Source: an uncultured Pelagibacteraceae bacterium (GTDB lineage Bacteria; Pseudomonadota; Alphaproteobacteria; Pelagibacterales; Pelagibacteraceae). From it: 58,292 bases of DNA. The stretch covers positions 165,001-223,292 of the forward strand of contig CACMTZ010000001.1 of NCBI GenBank assembly GCA_902616725.1, read 5' to 3'. This document shows, piece by piece, positions 51,655 through 58,292 of the stretch. The notes below the pieces were generated by a model. The model was not told where the DNA came from and searched no databases. It saw only the letters and a list, made by a program, of their open reading frames with translations. A program made the position numbers and the translations under genes. Position 1 is the stretch's first letter; each line of letters opens with the position of its first letter.

Positions 51655-52743
51655 ATGAAAATTGGATCTATTTTAGAAAATCAAAAATTTGAAAAAAGAA
51701 TAGCAATTACTCCTGAGATTGCGAAGAAATATATTTCTATTGGTTTTGATGTTCATTTATCAAAAAATTATGGAGCACACCTAGGAGTAACTGACGATGA
51801 ATATAAAGACATAGGTGTTAAATTTTCTGAGGATGAAAAAGAAATTATTAATCTCGCAGATATTGTTGTTCAGCTGGGATTATTATCTGAAGAAAAATTA
51901 TCATTATTAAATGAAGGTCAAACTTTTATTGGCGTGTTAAACCCTTATGATAATAAAGAGAAATTGGATAAACTTAAGAAAAAAAAAGTAAATCTTTTTT
52001 CGTTAGAGTTATTACCAAGAATTACTAGAGCTCAATCTATGGACATCCTATCCTCTCAAGCTAACTTAGCTGGTTACAAAGCAGTAATTGAGTCATTTGC
52101 TTACTTTGAAAAAGCCATACCTATGATGATGACAGCTGCTGGCACAATTCCAGCAGCAAAGATTCTAGTTGTTGGAGCTGGTGTTGCTGGATTACAAGCA
52201 ATAGCAACAGCAAAAAGAATGGGAGGAATAGTTTTTGCTACAGATGTAAGAATGGCGTCTAAGGAACAAGTTGAAAGTTTAGGTGGAAAATTTTTGACAG
52301 TTGAAGGTGCTGAAAATTTAGAAACCGAAGGTGGTTATGCGAAAGAGGCCTCAGATGACTTTAAAAAAAAACAAGAAGATTTACTTTCTGAAACTTTAAA
52401 AAAAATTGATATTGTTATTTGCACTGCATTAATACCTGGAAAAAGAGCACCTATAATTATTAAAGAGGACATGATTAACAATATGCAAGCTGGATCTGTT
52501 ATTTACGATTTAGCTGCTATACAGGGTGGCAACACTGCGTTTACTAAAGCAGATGAAATTACTGAAAAAAATGGGGTTAAAATCATGGGTGAAAATAATA
52601 TTTTAAATAAACTACCAGTGTCTGCGTCTAGCTTATACGCAAAAAATATGTTTAATTTTATTGAAAACTTATTTGATAAAGAAAATAAAAAATTAAATAT
52701 TAATTTAGAGGATGAAATAATAGAAAAAACATTAATTAAATGA
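51655..52743 (+). CDS. pntAA: NAD(P) transhydrogenase subunit alpha 1
   Basis: A 362-residue soluble NAD(H)-binding domain I of the proton-translocating transhydrogenase. FEKRIAITPEIAKKY, YGAHLGVTDDEY, the RITRAQSMDILSSQANLAGY loop, the Rossmann motif VVGAGVAGLQAIATAKRMG (about 173-191), TALIPGKRAPIII and the GGN segment are typical. The alpha polypeptide is split here, the membrane part being encoded by the next gene (3-base gap). It transfers hydride from NADH to NADP+ using the proton gradient. Confidence 0.95.
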   Translation: MKIGSILENQKFEKRIAITPEIAKKYISIGFDVHLSKNYGAHLGVTDDEYKDIGVKFSEDEKEIINLADIVVQLGLLSEEKLSLLNEGQTFIGVLNPYDNKEKLDKLKKKKVNLFSLELLPRITRAQSMDILSSQANLAGYKAVIESFAYFEKAIPMMMTAAGTIPAAKILVVGAGVAGLQAIATAKRMGGIVFATDVRMASKEQVESLGGKFLTVEGAENLETEGGYAKEASDDFKKKQEDLLSETLKKIDIVICTALIPGKRAPIIIKEDMINNMQAGSVIYDLAAIQGGNTAFTKADEITEKNGVKIMGENNILNKLPVSASSLYAKNMFNFIENLFDKENKKLNINLEDEIIEKTLIK

Positions 52744-52746
52744 AAT

Positions 52747-53058
52747 ATGGAAATTGATCCTTTAATATTTAGATTAAGTATATTTATCCTCTCAATATTT
52801 GTAGGGTATTATGTTGTTTGGAGCGTTACTCCATCTTTACACACTCCTTTAATGTCTGTGACAAATGCAATTTCATCTGTAATTATTGTTGGGGCGATAA
52901 TTGCAGGGTTATCTGGTAATTCCGATAGCGTGTTTAATACTTCAAGTATTTTCGGTTTTTTAGCCATTGCATTAGCGGCAATAAATATTTTTGGCGGTTT
53001 CTTAGTTACTCAGAGAATGCTTGCAATGTACAAAAAAAAGAAAAAGGAAAAAAAATGA
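52747..53058 (+). CDS. pntAB: NAD(P) transhydrogenase subunit alpha 2 (membrane)
   Basis: A 103-residue membrane protein with three to four hydrophobic helices: IFILSIFVGYYVVWSV, then HTPLMSVTNAISSVIIVGAI (the HTPLMSxTNAIS block is invariant in the family), and FLAIALAAINIFGGFLVTQRML. It forms part of the proton channel together with PntB. Its stop overlaps pntB by 4 bases, so translation is coupled. Confidence 0.95.
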   Translation: MEIDPLIFRLSIFILSIFVGYYVVWSVTPSLHTPLMSVTNAISSVIIVGAIIAGLSGNSDSVFNTSSIFGFLAIALAAINIFGGFLVTQRMLAMYKKKKKEKK

Positions 53059-54452
53059 TATCAGCGAACTTATCAGCAATTTTTTATCTAATTTCTGGTG
53101 TGCTTTTTATTTTGGCTTTGAGGGGTCTGTCTTCTCCAGAAACATCAAGACAAGGAAACTTTTTTGGTATTCTTGGAATGATAATAGCTGTAACTGTTAC
53201 TTTCTTATCGATAGGTAATTTTTCAAGCGGATTTGTCTTTGTTCTAATATTTATTTTGGTTGGAGGTTCAATTGGAGCCTTTATTGCTTATAGAATACCA
53301 ATGACTGCTATGCCAGAGTTAGTTGCAGGATTTCATAGTTTAGTTGGACTTGCAGCAGTATTTGTAGCAATTTCTGCTTTTTTAAATCCAGCAGCATTTA
53401 ACCTAGGAATGCCAGGAAACATAAAGCTTGGTAGTTTAATTGAGATGTCAATTGGAGCAGCGGTTGGAGCTATCACATTTTCTGGTTCAGTAATTGCTTT
53501 TTTAAAATTACAGGGAATTATGTCAGGATCACCAATCACATTTAAAGGTCAGCACCCTTTAAACGCTATAATCTTAATTTCGATAATTGCTTTAATTTAT
53601 TTGTTATGTTCAACACAATCATCAAATTTATTTTGGATATTATTAGCAGTTTCATTTTTGATTGGTTTTCTTATAATAATACCAATTGGCGGAGCAGATA
53701 TGCCGGTGGTGATTTCTATGCTTAACTCTTACTCTGGTTGGGCAGCTGCAGGTATAGGTTTTACTTTAGAAAATACAGCATTAATAATTACAGGTGCTCT
53801 GGTAGGATCATCTGGTGCCATATTATCTTACATAATGTGCAAAGGAATGAATCGTTCATTCTTTAATGTAATTTTGGGCGGCTTTGGTGCAACTGATGAA
53901 AAGTCAAGTGGTTCATCTAAAGAACAGAGACCAGTTAAAAGTGGAAATGCAGATGATGCTGCATTTTTGATGAAGAATGCCTCGTCAGTTATAATCGTTC
54001 CTGGTTATGGTATGGCCGTCGCACAAGCTCAACACGCATTAAGAGAGATGGTTGATACTCTTAAAAAAAACGATATTAAAGTCTCATATGCTATACATCC
54101 AGTTGCTGGAAGAATGCCAGGTCATATGAACGTGTTATTGGCTGAAGCAAATGTGCCTTATGATGAAGTTTTTGAATTAGAGGAGATTAATAATGATTTT
54201 GCAAATGCTGATGTAGCCTTTGTAATTGGTGCAAATGATGTAACAAATCCTGTTGCTAAAACCGATCCACAAAGCCCAATATATGGAATGCCTGTTTTAG
54301 ATGTTGAAAAATGTAAATCTGTTTTGTTTGTTAAAAGAAGTCTTTCACCTGGTTATGCAGGAATTGATAATGATCTTTTTTATAAAGAAAATACACTTAT
54401 GCTTTTTGCCGATGCAAAGAAAATGACAGAAGATATTACAAAAAATTTATAG
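53055..54452 (+). CDS. pntB: NAD(P) transhydrogenase subunit beta
   Basis: A 465-residue protein with about nine membrane helices (1-260) followed by the NADP(H)-binding domain III. Marks include SPETSRQGNFFGILGM, MTAMPELVAGFHSLVGLAA (with the channel His), GADMPVVISMLNSYSGWAAA, and, in domain III, IVPGYGMAVAQAQHALREM, AIHPVAGRMPGHMNVLLAE, VIGANDVTNPVA and KRSLSPGYAGIDNDLF. It completes the three-gene pnt operon. Confidence 0.96.
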   Translation: MISANLSAIFYLISGVLFILALRGLSSPETSRQGNFFGILGMIIAVTVTFLSIGNFSSGFVFVLIFILVGGSIGAFIAYRIPMTAMPELVAGFHSLVGLAAVFVAISAFLNPAAFNLGMPGNIKLGSLIEMSIGAAVGAITFSGSVIAFLKLQGIMSGSPITFKGQHPLNAIILISIIALIYLLCSTQSSNLFWILLAVSFLIGFLIIIPIGGADMPVVISMLNSYSGWAAAGIGFTLENTALIITGALVGSSGAILSYIMCKGMNRSFFNVILGGFGATDEKSSGSSKEQRPVKSGNADDAAFLMKNASSVIIVPGYGMAVAQAQHALREMVDTLKKNDIKVSYAIHPVAGRMPGHMNVLLAEANVPYDEVFELEEINNDFANADVAFVIGANDVTNPVAKTDPQSPIYGMPVLDVEKCKSVLFVKRSLSPGYAGIDNDLFYKENTLMLFADAKKMTEDITKNL

Positions 54453-54456
54453 ATAA

Positions 54457-55155
54457 ATGAGTATAAAAGTTTTTTGTGATATAGCCGATCTTAAAAATAT
54501 CAAAAAATTTAATAACAATAATTTTGTTAAAGGTTTTACCACAAATCCTAGTTTAATGAGAAAGGCAGGAGCAAAAGATTATAAATCTTACTCAAGACAA
54601 ATACTTAAAGTTTGTAATAAAAAACCAATTTCATTTGAGGTTTTTGCAGATAGTCCAAAATTGATGATTGAACAGGGCATTAAGATAAATAAATGGGGTA
54701 AAAATGTTTATGTAAAAGTCCCTGTCATAAATTCTAAAAAAAAATTTACAGGCAAAGTTATAAAAGAATTAAATAGTAGAAATATCAAACTTAATATTAC
54801 TGCTGTTTACACAGCAAAACAAACAGCTAAAATTTTAAAGGTGATAAACAAAAAAACAAATGTAATTATTTCTATTTTTGCTGGAAGGGCAGCAGATACA
54901 GGTAAAGATCCAGTACCTGAATTTATCAAGAGTATAGCAATTGCAAAAAGTTTTAAAAATGTTCAAATTTTATGGGCAAGTGTTAGAGAACCTTACAATT
55001 ATACTCAAGCAAAACAATTAGGTTGTCACATAATAACCATACCACCATCGATTATTGAAAAAATACAAAAATTCGGAAAATCTTTTGACCAACTTACACA
55101 AGAAACAGTGAAGAATTTTTTGATTGATAGTAGAAAGTCTAAATTTAAACTTTAG
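54457..55155 (+). CDS. tal: transaldolase (short TalB/FSA-type)
   Basis: A 232-residue (beta/alpha)8 enzyme: FCDIADLKNIKKF, VKGFTTNPSLMRKAG, FEVFADSP, VYVKVPVIN (Schiff-base Lys), LNITAVYTAKQ and ISIFAGRAADTGKDP. These fit the short transaldolase/fructose-6-phosphate aldolase group that transfers a dihydroxyacetone unit in the pentose phosphate pathway. It follows pntB by 4 bases. It ends before the convergent tRNA. Confidence 0.85.
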   Translation: MSIKVFCDIADLKNIKKFNNNNFVKGFTTNPSLMRKAGAKDYKSYSRQILKVCNKKPISFEVFADSPKLMIEQGIKINKWGKNVYVKVPVINSKKKFTGKVIKELNSRNIKLNITAVYTAKQTAKILKVINKKTNVIISIFAGRAADTGKDPVPEFIKSIAIAKSFKNVQILWASVREPYNYTQAKQLGCHIITIPPSIIEKIQKFGKSFDQLTQETVKNFLIDSRKSKFKL

Positions 55156-55161
55156 TAGCAT

Positions 55162-55238
<77 letters not shown>

Positions 55239-55244
55239 ATATAC

Positions 55245-55451
55245 TTAAATTCTATTTTTTAGTTTATTAAGTTTTTTAACTCTCTTAATATTTTCTTGAA
55301 GAATTCTTTTTTTCTTTTCAGAAGGTTTTTCATAAGTATTTTTTAATTTTATCACTTTAAAAAAACCATCTCTCTGAAGTTTTCTTTTCAAAACTCTAAG
55401 AGCTTGTTCTACATTATTATCTTTAACTTCTATTTTAATAAATACCTCCAA
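55245..55451 (-). CDS. rpsU: 30S ribosomal protein S21
   Basis: A 68-residue basic protein with EVKDNNVEQALRVLKRKLQRDG and a Lys/Arg-rich tail (EKKKRILQEN), the S21 pattern. The start is uncertain: the TTG at 55451 overlaps GGAGG (55449-55445), which would be a Shine-Dalgarno for the ATT at 55439 (giving MKIEVKDNNV, closer to the usual S21 N-terminus). No ATG is available in frame nearby. The gene lies 6 bases upstream of the tRNA on the same strand. Confidence 0.9.
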   Translation of the reverse strand: MEVFIKIEVKDNNVEQALRVLKRKLQRDGFFKVIKLKNTYEKPSEKKKRILQENIKRVKKLNKLKNRI

Positions 55452-55512
55452 AAAAAAGTGTAGTTAGCATTTTTATATTTTTATGTCCATTAAATTTATT
55501 CACAATTAAGAA

Positions 55513-56082
55513 TTACATTGATTGTTTCTGTTTTTCTTTCTCTTTTTTTTCTCTTTTAATTCGTCTTTCGGCTTTTTCTAATGCTTGAACCAAGTCTTTT
55601 TGAGTAAATAAATTTAAAGCAACAGGATCTTTCGGATTTAAATTATTATAATTCCAATAACTTTTATTTCTTATTGAAGTAACAGAATTTTTTGTAACAC
55701 CCACAAGCTTTGCAATTTGCGAATCTTTTAAAATGTTATGATTTTTAATCAGCCATAATGCTGAGTCTGGTTTGTCTTGTCTTTTTGATAGGGGAACGTA
55801 TTTTTTAATTTTTTTTTCTGAGTTTGATATCTCAATGTCAGTATTTTTTATTTCTAAAGGCCTAGATTGATCTTTTGAGGATAATTCAATTTCTTCTCTA
55901 GAAAGTTGTCCTGAGATTATTGGATTATAAGCTTTAATTCCTTTTGCAACTTCTCCATCAGCTATTCCTTGAACCTCTACTTCATGCAAATTACAAAAAT
56001 CTGCTATCTGTTTAAAAGTAAGTGTTGTATTTTCTACTAGCCATACAGCTGTTGCCATAGGCATTAAAGGAGCGTTTGTCAT
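55513..56082 (-). CDS. DUF1013/TrcR-type transcriptional regulator
   Basis: A 189-residue protein with the alphaproteobacterial DUF1013 layout: PLMPMATAVWLVENTTLTFKQIADFC at the N-terminus, HEVEVQGIADGEVAKGI, then LSREEIELSSKD and a second helix-turn-helix-like stretch SQIAKLVGVTKNSVTSIRNK around 120-140, and a Lys/Glu-rich tail. In Caulobacter this family (TrcR) is a conserved cell-cycle regulator. Its ATG overlaps the rpmE stop by one base, so it is co-translated with L31. Confidence 0.82.
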   Translation of the reverse strand: MTNAPLMPMATAVWLVENTTLTFKQIADFCNLHEVEVQGIADGEVAKGIKAYNPIISGQLSREEIELSSKDQSRPLEIKNTDIEISNSEKKIKKYVPLSKRQDKPDSALWLIKNHNILKDSQIAKLVGVTKNSVTSIRNKSYWNYNNLNPKDPVALNLFTQKDLVQALEKAERRIKREKKEKEKQKQSM

Positions 56083-56312
56083 TAATTTTTGTTTTCTGAC
56101 CTAAAATTTTGAAATTTTTTATTGAATTTACTAATTCGACCTTTATCCAATAATTTTTGTTTACCACCTGTCCAAGCGGAATGTGATTTTGGATCAATTT
56201 CTAGTTTAAGAACATCACCCTCTGCACCCCAAGTAGATCTTGTCTCAAATTGAGATCCGTCAGTCATCTCAACTTTAATAGTATGGTAGTTAGGGTGTAT
56301 TTTTTTTTTCAT
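56082..56312 (-). CDS. rpmE: 50S ribosomal protein L31
   Basis: A 76-residue protein starting [19 protein letters not shown], with [26 protein letters not shown] and [12 protein letters not shown]. These match the alphaproteobacterial L31, which lacks the zinc-binding Cys residues. It sits upstream of the TrcR-type gene with a one-base overlap, a pairing common in alphaproteobacteria. The start is a clear ATG. Confidence 0.95.
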   Translation of the reverse strand: MKKKIHPNYHTIKVEMTDGSQFETRSTWGAEGDVLKLEIDPKSHSAWTGGKQKLLDKGRISKFNKKFQNFRSENKN

Positions 56313-56347
56313 CTCGAGACTTATAACAAAAGAAATTTTTAAAACAA

Positions 56348-57085
56348 TTAAAAGTTGCCCAGTTTTTCAATAAATTTGGCATTAATTTCTAGTGATGAAG
56401 CTAAAATTTTTATATTTTTAATATTATTAAGATTAATATCATTAATCACTCCACCAGCTTCTTTAACTAATACTATACCCGCAGCTATGTCCCACAAATT
56501 CAAGTTATTTTGTGCGTATCCATCTAGTCTACCAGATGCTACGTATGCAATATCAAGTGCAGCACATCCAGATCTTCTATAAGTAAAGCTAGGTTCATTT
56601 TTTAACTGGCCGACGGCAAATAAACATTCGTCTAAATTATTTTTTTTTGAGACTCTTATTCGCTGATTATTGAAAAAAGCTCCATTATTCTTTTCGGCAT
56701 AAAACATTTCGTCTTTTATTGGATCAAAAATCAATCCACACATAATTTCATCATTAGATTTTAAAGCAATGGATATTGCAAAATGTGGTATGCCATGTAA
56801 AAAATTAATTGTTCCATCAATAGGATCAATTATCCACGAGTTTGAAGTATCTTTGTTTTTTTCAACACCATTCTCTTCACTAATGACTGAATAGTTTGGT
56901 CTTGCTTTTTTAAGCTCCTCGATAATTATTTTTTCTGCTTTAACATCAGAATTAGTTACAAAATCCCTTGGTCCTTTTTTAGATACTTGCAACTTCTCTA
57001 ATTCACCAAAATCTCTTATTAAAATTTTTGATGCTTTTTCACATGCCTTTATCATCACATTGAGATTTGCAGATATAGAATTCAT
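56348..57085 (-). CDS. suhB: inositol monophosphatase family protein (SuhB-like)
   Basis: A 245-residue Mg-dependent phosphatase: [18 protein letters not shown] (first acidic site), YSVISEENG, the metal motif [20 protein letters not shown] (Asp-Pro-Ile-Asp-Gly-Thr) and [18 protein letters not shown], which carries the last Asp. Substrates in this family range from myo-inositol-1-phosphate to other sugar phosphates, and SuhB also helps rRNA antitermination in E. coli. It follows efp by 3 bases. Confidence 0.87.
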   Translation of the reverse strand: MNSISANLNVMIKACEKASKILIRDFGELEKLQVSKKGPRDFVTNSDVKAEKIIIEELKKARPNYSVISEENGVEKNKDTSNSWIIDPIDGTINFLHGIPHFAISIALKSNDEIMCGLIFDPIKDEMFYAEKNNGAFFNNQRIRVSKKNNLDECLFAVGQLKNEPSFTYRRSGCAALDIAYVASGRLDGYAQNNLNLWDIAAGIVLVKEAGGVINDINLNNIKNIKILASSLEINAKFIEKLGNF

Positions 57086-57088
57086 AAA

Positions 57089-57649
57089 TTAAATTTTTTT
57101 GATGTATTCTAGATTTCTTGTATCTATCACAACATTATCACCTGACTCAATAAATGGTGGTACTTGAATACTTATTCCATTTTCTAAAACTGCAGGTTTG
57201 TAAGATGATGAAACTGTTTGACCTTTTAATGCAGCATCTGTTGTTTCAATTTTACAAGTCACTTGGTTTGGTAGTTCTAAAGAAATTGGGTTATCATTAT
57301 AAAAACTTATTGTTACTTCAAGATTTTCGGTCAATAATTTCCCTTTTTCACCTATAATACTTTTTTGAATTTCAATTTGTTCAAAAGTTTTTGGATTTAT
57401 AAAAAAGTACTTTTCTTGATCCTCATACGAGTAAGTAAAATTAGTTTCTTCTAATGAGGCTTTTTCAATTGTTTCACTGGATCTAAATCTTTCATTAAGT
57501 TTGGTATTTTTGTTTACACTCTTCATCTCCACTTGTGCAAATGCTCCACCTTTTCCAGGTTTAACATGCTGTGTTTTAAGCACCTGCCACAAATCATTTC
57601 TATATTCTAGTAGCATGCCCACTCTAATTTCACCTGCATTAATTTTCAT
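57089..57649 (-). CDS. efp: translation elongation factor P
   Basis: A 186-residue, full-length EF-P: NAGEIRVGMLLEYRNDLWQV, the loop HVKPGKGGAFAQVEMKSV with the Lys (about residue 33) that may be modified, LNERFRSSETIEKA, and the C-terminal ETTDAALKGQTVSSSYKPA and NGISIQVPPFIESGD. It relieves ribosome stalling at polyproline. Its ATG overlaps the end of the thiE-like gene by 4 bases. Confidence 0.96.
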   Translation of the reverse strand: MKINAGEIRVGMLLEYRNDLWQVLKTQHVKPGKGGAFAQVEMKSVNKNTKLNERFRSSETIEKASLEETNFTYSYEDQEKYFFINPKTFEQIEIQKSIIGEKGKLLTENLEVTISFYNDNPISLELPNQVTCKIETTDAALKGQTVSSSYKPAVLENGISIQVPPFIESGDNVVIDTRNLEYIKKI

Positions 57650-58260
57650 ATTAATTTTTTTATTGCGCTCTTTGGTTTAAGTTTTTTATTTTTCCAAATG
57701 TAGCCTGAAATAGCTAAAAAGTTTACCTTATTCAACAAAAGATTTTTGTAATTATTAAAGTTAATACCACCGATTGCAACAATTGGGGTGTTTGTGATCT
57801 TTTGAGCTTTTTTAAGTAAACTTATGGATGCTTTATATTTAACTTTTTTTGTTTTAGATGAATTAAAAGCTCCAAAAGCTAAATAGTCAGCTTTACTTTT
57901 AATCGCTGTTTTTGCGAGTTTAATTGAATTATGACATGTAATTCCAATTATTTTATTCCCAATTAATTTCCTTGCTTCTCTAATTTTCATATCACTTTGA
58001 CCAAGATGGCATCCATCGGCATCTAATTTTTTTGCAAGATATACGTCATCGTTTATTATAAATTTAACCTTAAATTTTTTACAAATCTTTTGTATTTTAC
58101 GTCCAATTATTAATTTTTTTTTGAAACTATTATTTTTAAGTCGTAGTTGGAAAAAACTTGTTTTTTTTTGTTTTAATACTTCATTTAAATTTTTAAAAAA
58201 ATTTTTTTCAATTTTAAGTGGGGATATTAGGTAAATAAATCTTTTTTTATTATATCTCAA
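57646..58260 (-). CDS. thiamine-phosphate synthase family protein (ThiE-like)
   Basis: A 204-residue TIM-barrel protein. FFQLRLKN (usual QLRxK), FIINDDVYLAKKLDADGCHLGQSD (the NDxxxLA...GxHLGQxD block is specific), GITCHNSIKLAKTA, DYLAFGAFNSSKTK (family GxxxxTxTK) and VAIGGINFNN are present. It would join the pyrimidine and thiazole phosphates, or act in a related salvage step; other SAR11 members lack de novo pyrimidine synthesis, as I recall. The start is a TTG at 58260, with no ATG close by. Confidence 0.85.
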   Translation of the reverse strand: MRYNKKRFIYLISPLKIEKNFFKNLNEVLKQKKTSFFQLRLKNNSFKKKLIIGRKIQKICKKFKVKFIINDDVYLAKKLDADGCHLGQSDMKIREARKLIGNKIIGITCHNSIKLAKTAIKSKADYLAFGAFNSSKTKKVKYKASISLLKKAQKITNTPIVAIGGINFNNYKNLLLNKVNFLAISGYIWKNKKLKPKSAIKKLI

Positions 58261-58291
58261 GATCTTTTGACCATTTTCCTTGAGCAGCCAA
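58250..58291 (-). CDS. C-terminus of an upstream gene, possibly fructose-bisphosphate aldolase class I (partial)
   Basis: Reading in from the window edge, an open frame encodes LAAQGKWSKDLEI and stops at 58250, overlapping the thiE-like start by 11 bases. Such overlap is normal in this genome. The AAQGKW ending recalls class I fructose-bisphosphate aldolases, but 13 residues are too few to be sure. Confidence 0.35.
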   Translation of the reverse strand: MAAQGKWSKDLEI

Positions 58292-58292
58292 T

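Noticed and set aside
53021..53218. Small forward frame across the pntAB-pntB junction
   Set aside because: It lies in another frame of two clear transhydrogenase genes with no motif of its own.

Overview
This window comes from a SAR11-type alphaproteobacterium (Candidatus Pelagibacter or a close relative). The DNA is extremely AT-rich, the proteins are full of Lys, Asn, Ile and Phe, and genes are packed with overlaps or gaps of a few bases. The decisive layout is that the 3' end of 23S rRNA lies at 1-142 while the matching 5S rRNA lies at 51270-51385, with about 51 kb of surface-polysaccharide genes between them. From memory, this is the position of hypervariable region 2 (HVR2) in Pelagibacter genomes. 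I see no transposase, integrase, CRISPR array or att-like repeat, so the island looks exchanged by homologous recombination between conserved flanks.

Island (about 143-51229): roughly 50 genes in alternating strand blocks: + 343-8080, - 8077-11596, + 11658-21106, - 21115-22104, + 22207-32358, - 32365-33225, + 33430-51229. They cover activated-sugar synthesis (a scattered pseudaminic/sialic-type set: PseB, PseG-like, three NeuB-family proteins and PseF; a WbpA-like UDP-sugar dehydrogenase; UDP-glucuronate-type epimerase; CDP-glucose branch RfbF/RfbG; GDP-mannose 3,5-epimerase-like enzyme), a possible cyclitol or unusual-sugar module at 33430-40389 (AroB-like cyclase, GmhA-like SIS isomerase, aminotransferase, two Gfo/Idh oxidoreductases, SDR, KdsB-like cytidylyltransferase, methyltransferase), decoration (sulfotransferases, methyltransferases, a DesII-like radical SAM enzyme, an SpsF-like/ATP-grasp fusion), and assembly/export (WecA-like initiating transferase, WecG/TagA-like, GT2 and GT-B glycosyltransferases, a PglK-like ABC flippase, an O-antigen ligase/polymerase). 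Remnants of broken methyltransferase genes at 3176-3250 and 6935-7249 show gene turnover.

Regulation: a small MarR-type regulator of the EPS-associated family (12849-13169) sits in the island. The same perfect 15-bp palindrome, GTTCAA-N3-TTGAAC, occurs at its own start, in the divergent promoter region at 11611-11625, and upstream of the first island gene at 297-311, next to a consensus -35. This suggests an island-specific, autoregulated switch. The stranded 5S gene has its own promoter-like sequence ending 6 bases before its 5' end.

Core genome (51270-58292): 5S rRNA, ribosomal protein L36, a small cytochrome oxidase subunit IV-like protein, the three-gene proton-translocating transhydrogenase (pntAA-pntAB-pntB) and a transaldolase on +; then initiator tRNA-Met, S21, a DUF1013/TrcR-type regulator, L31, an inositol-monophosphatase (SuhB-like), EF-P and a ThiE-like protein on -. 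These are conventional housekeeping genes with less extreme base composition.
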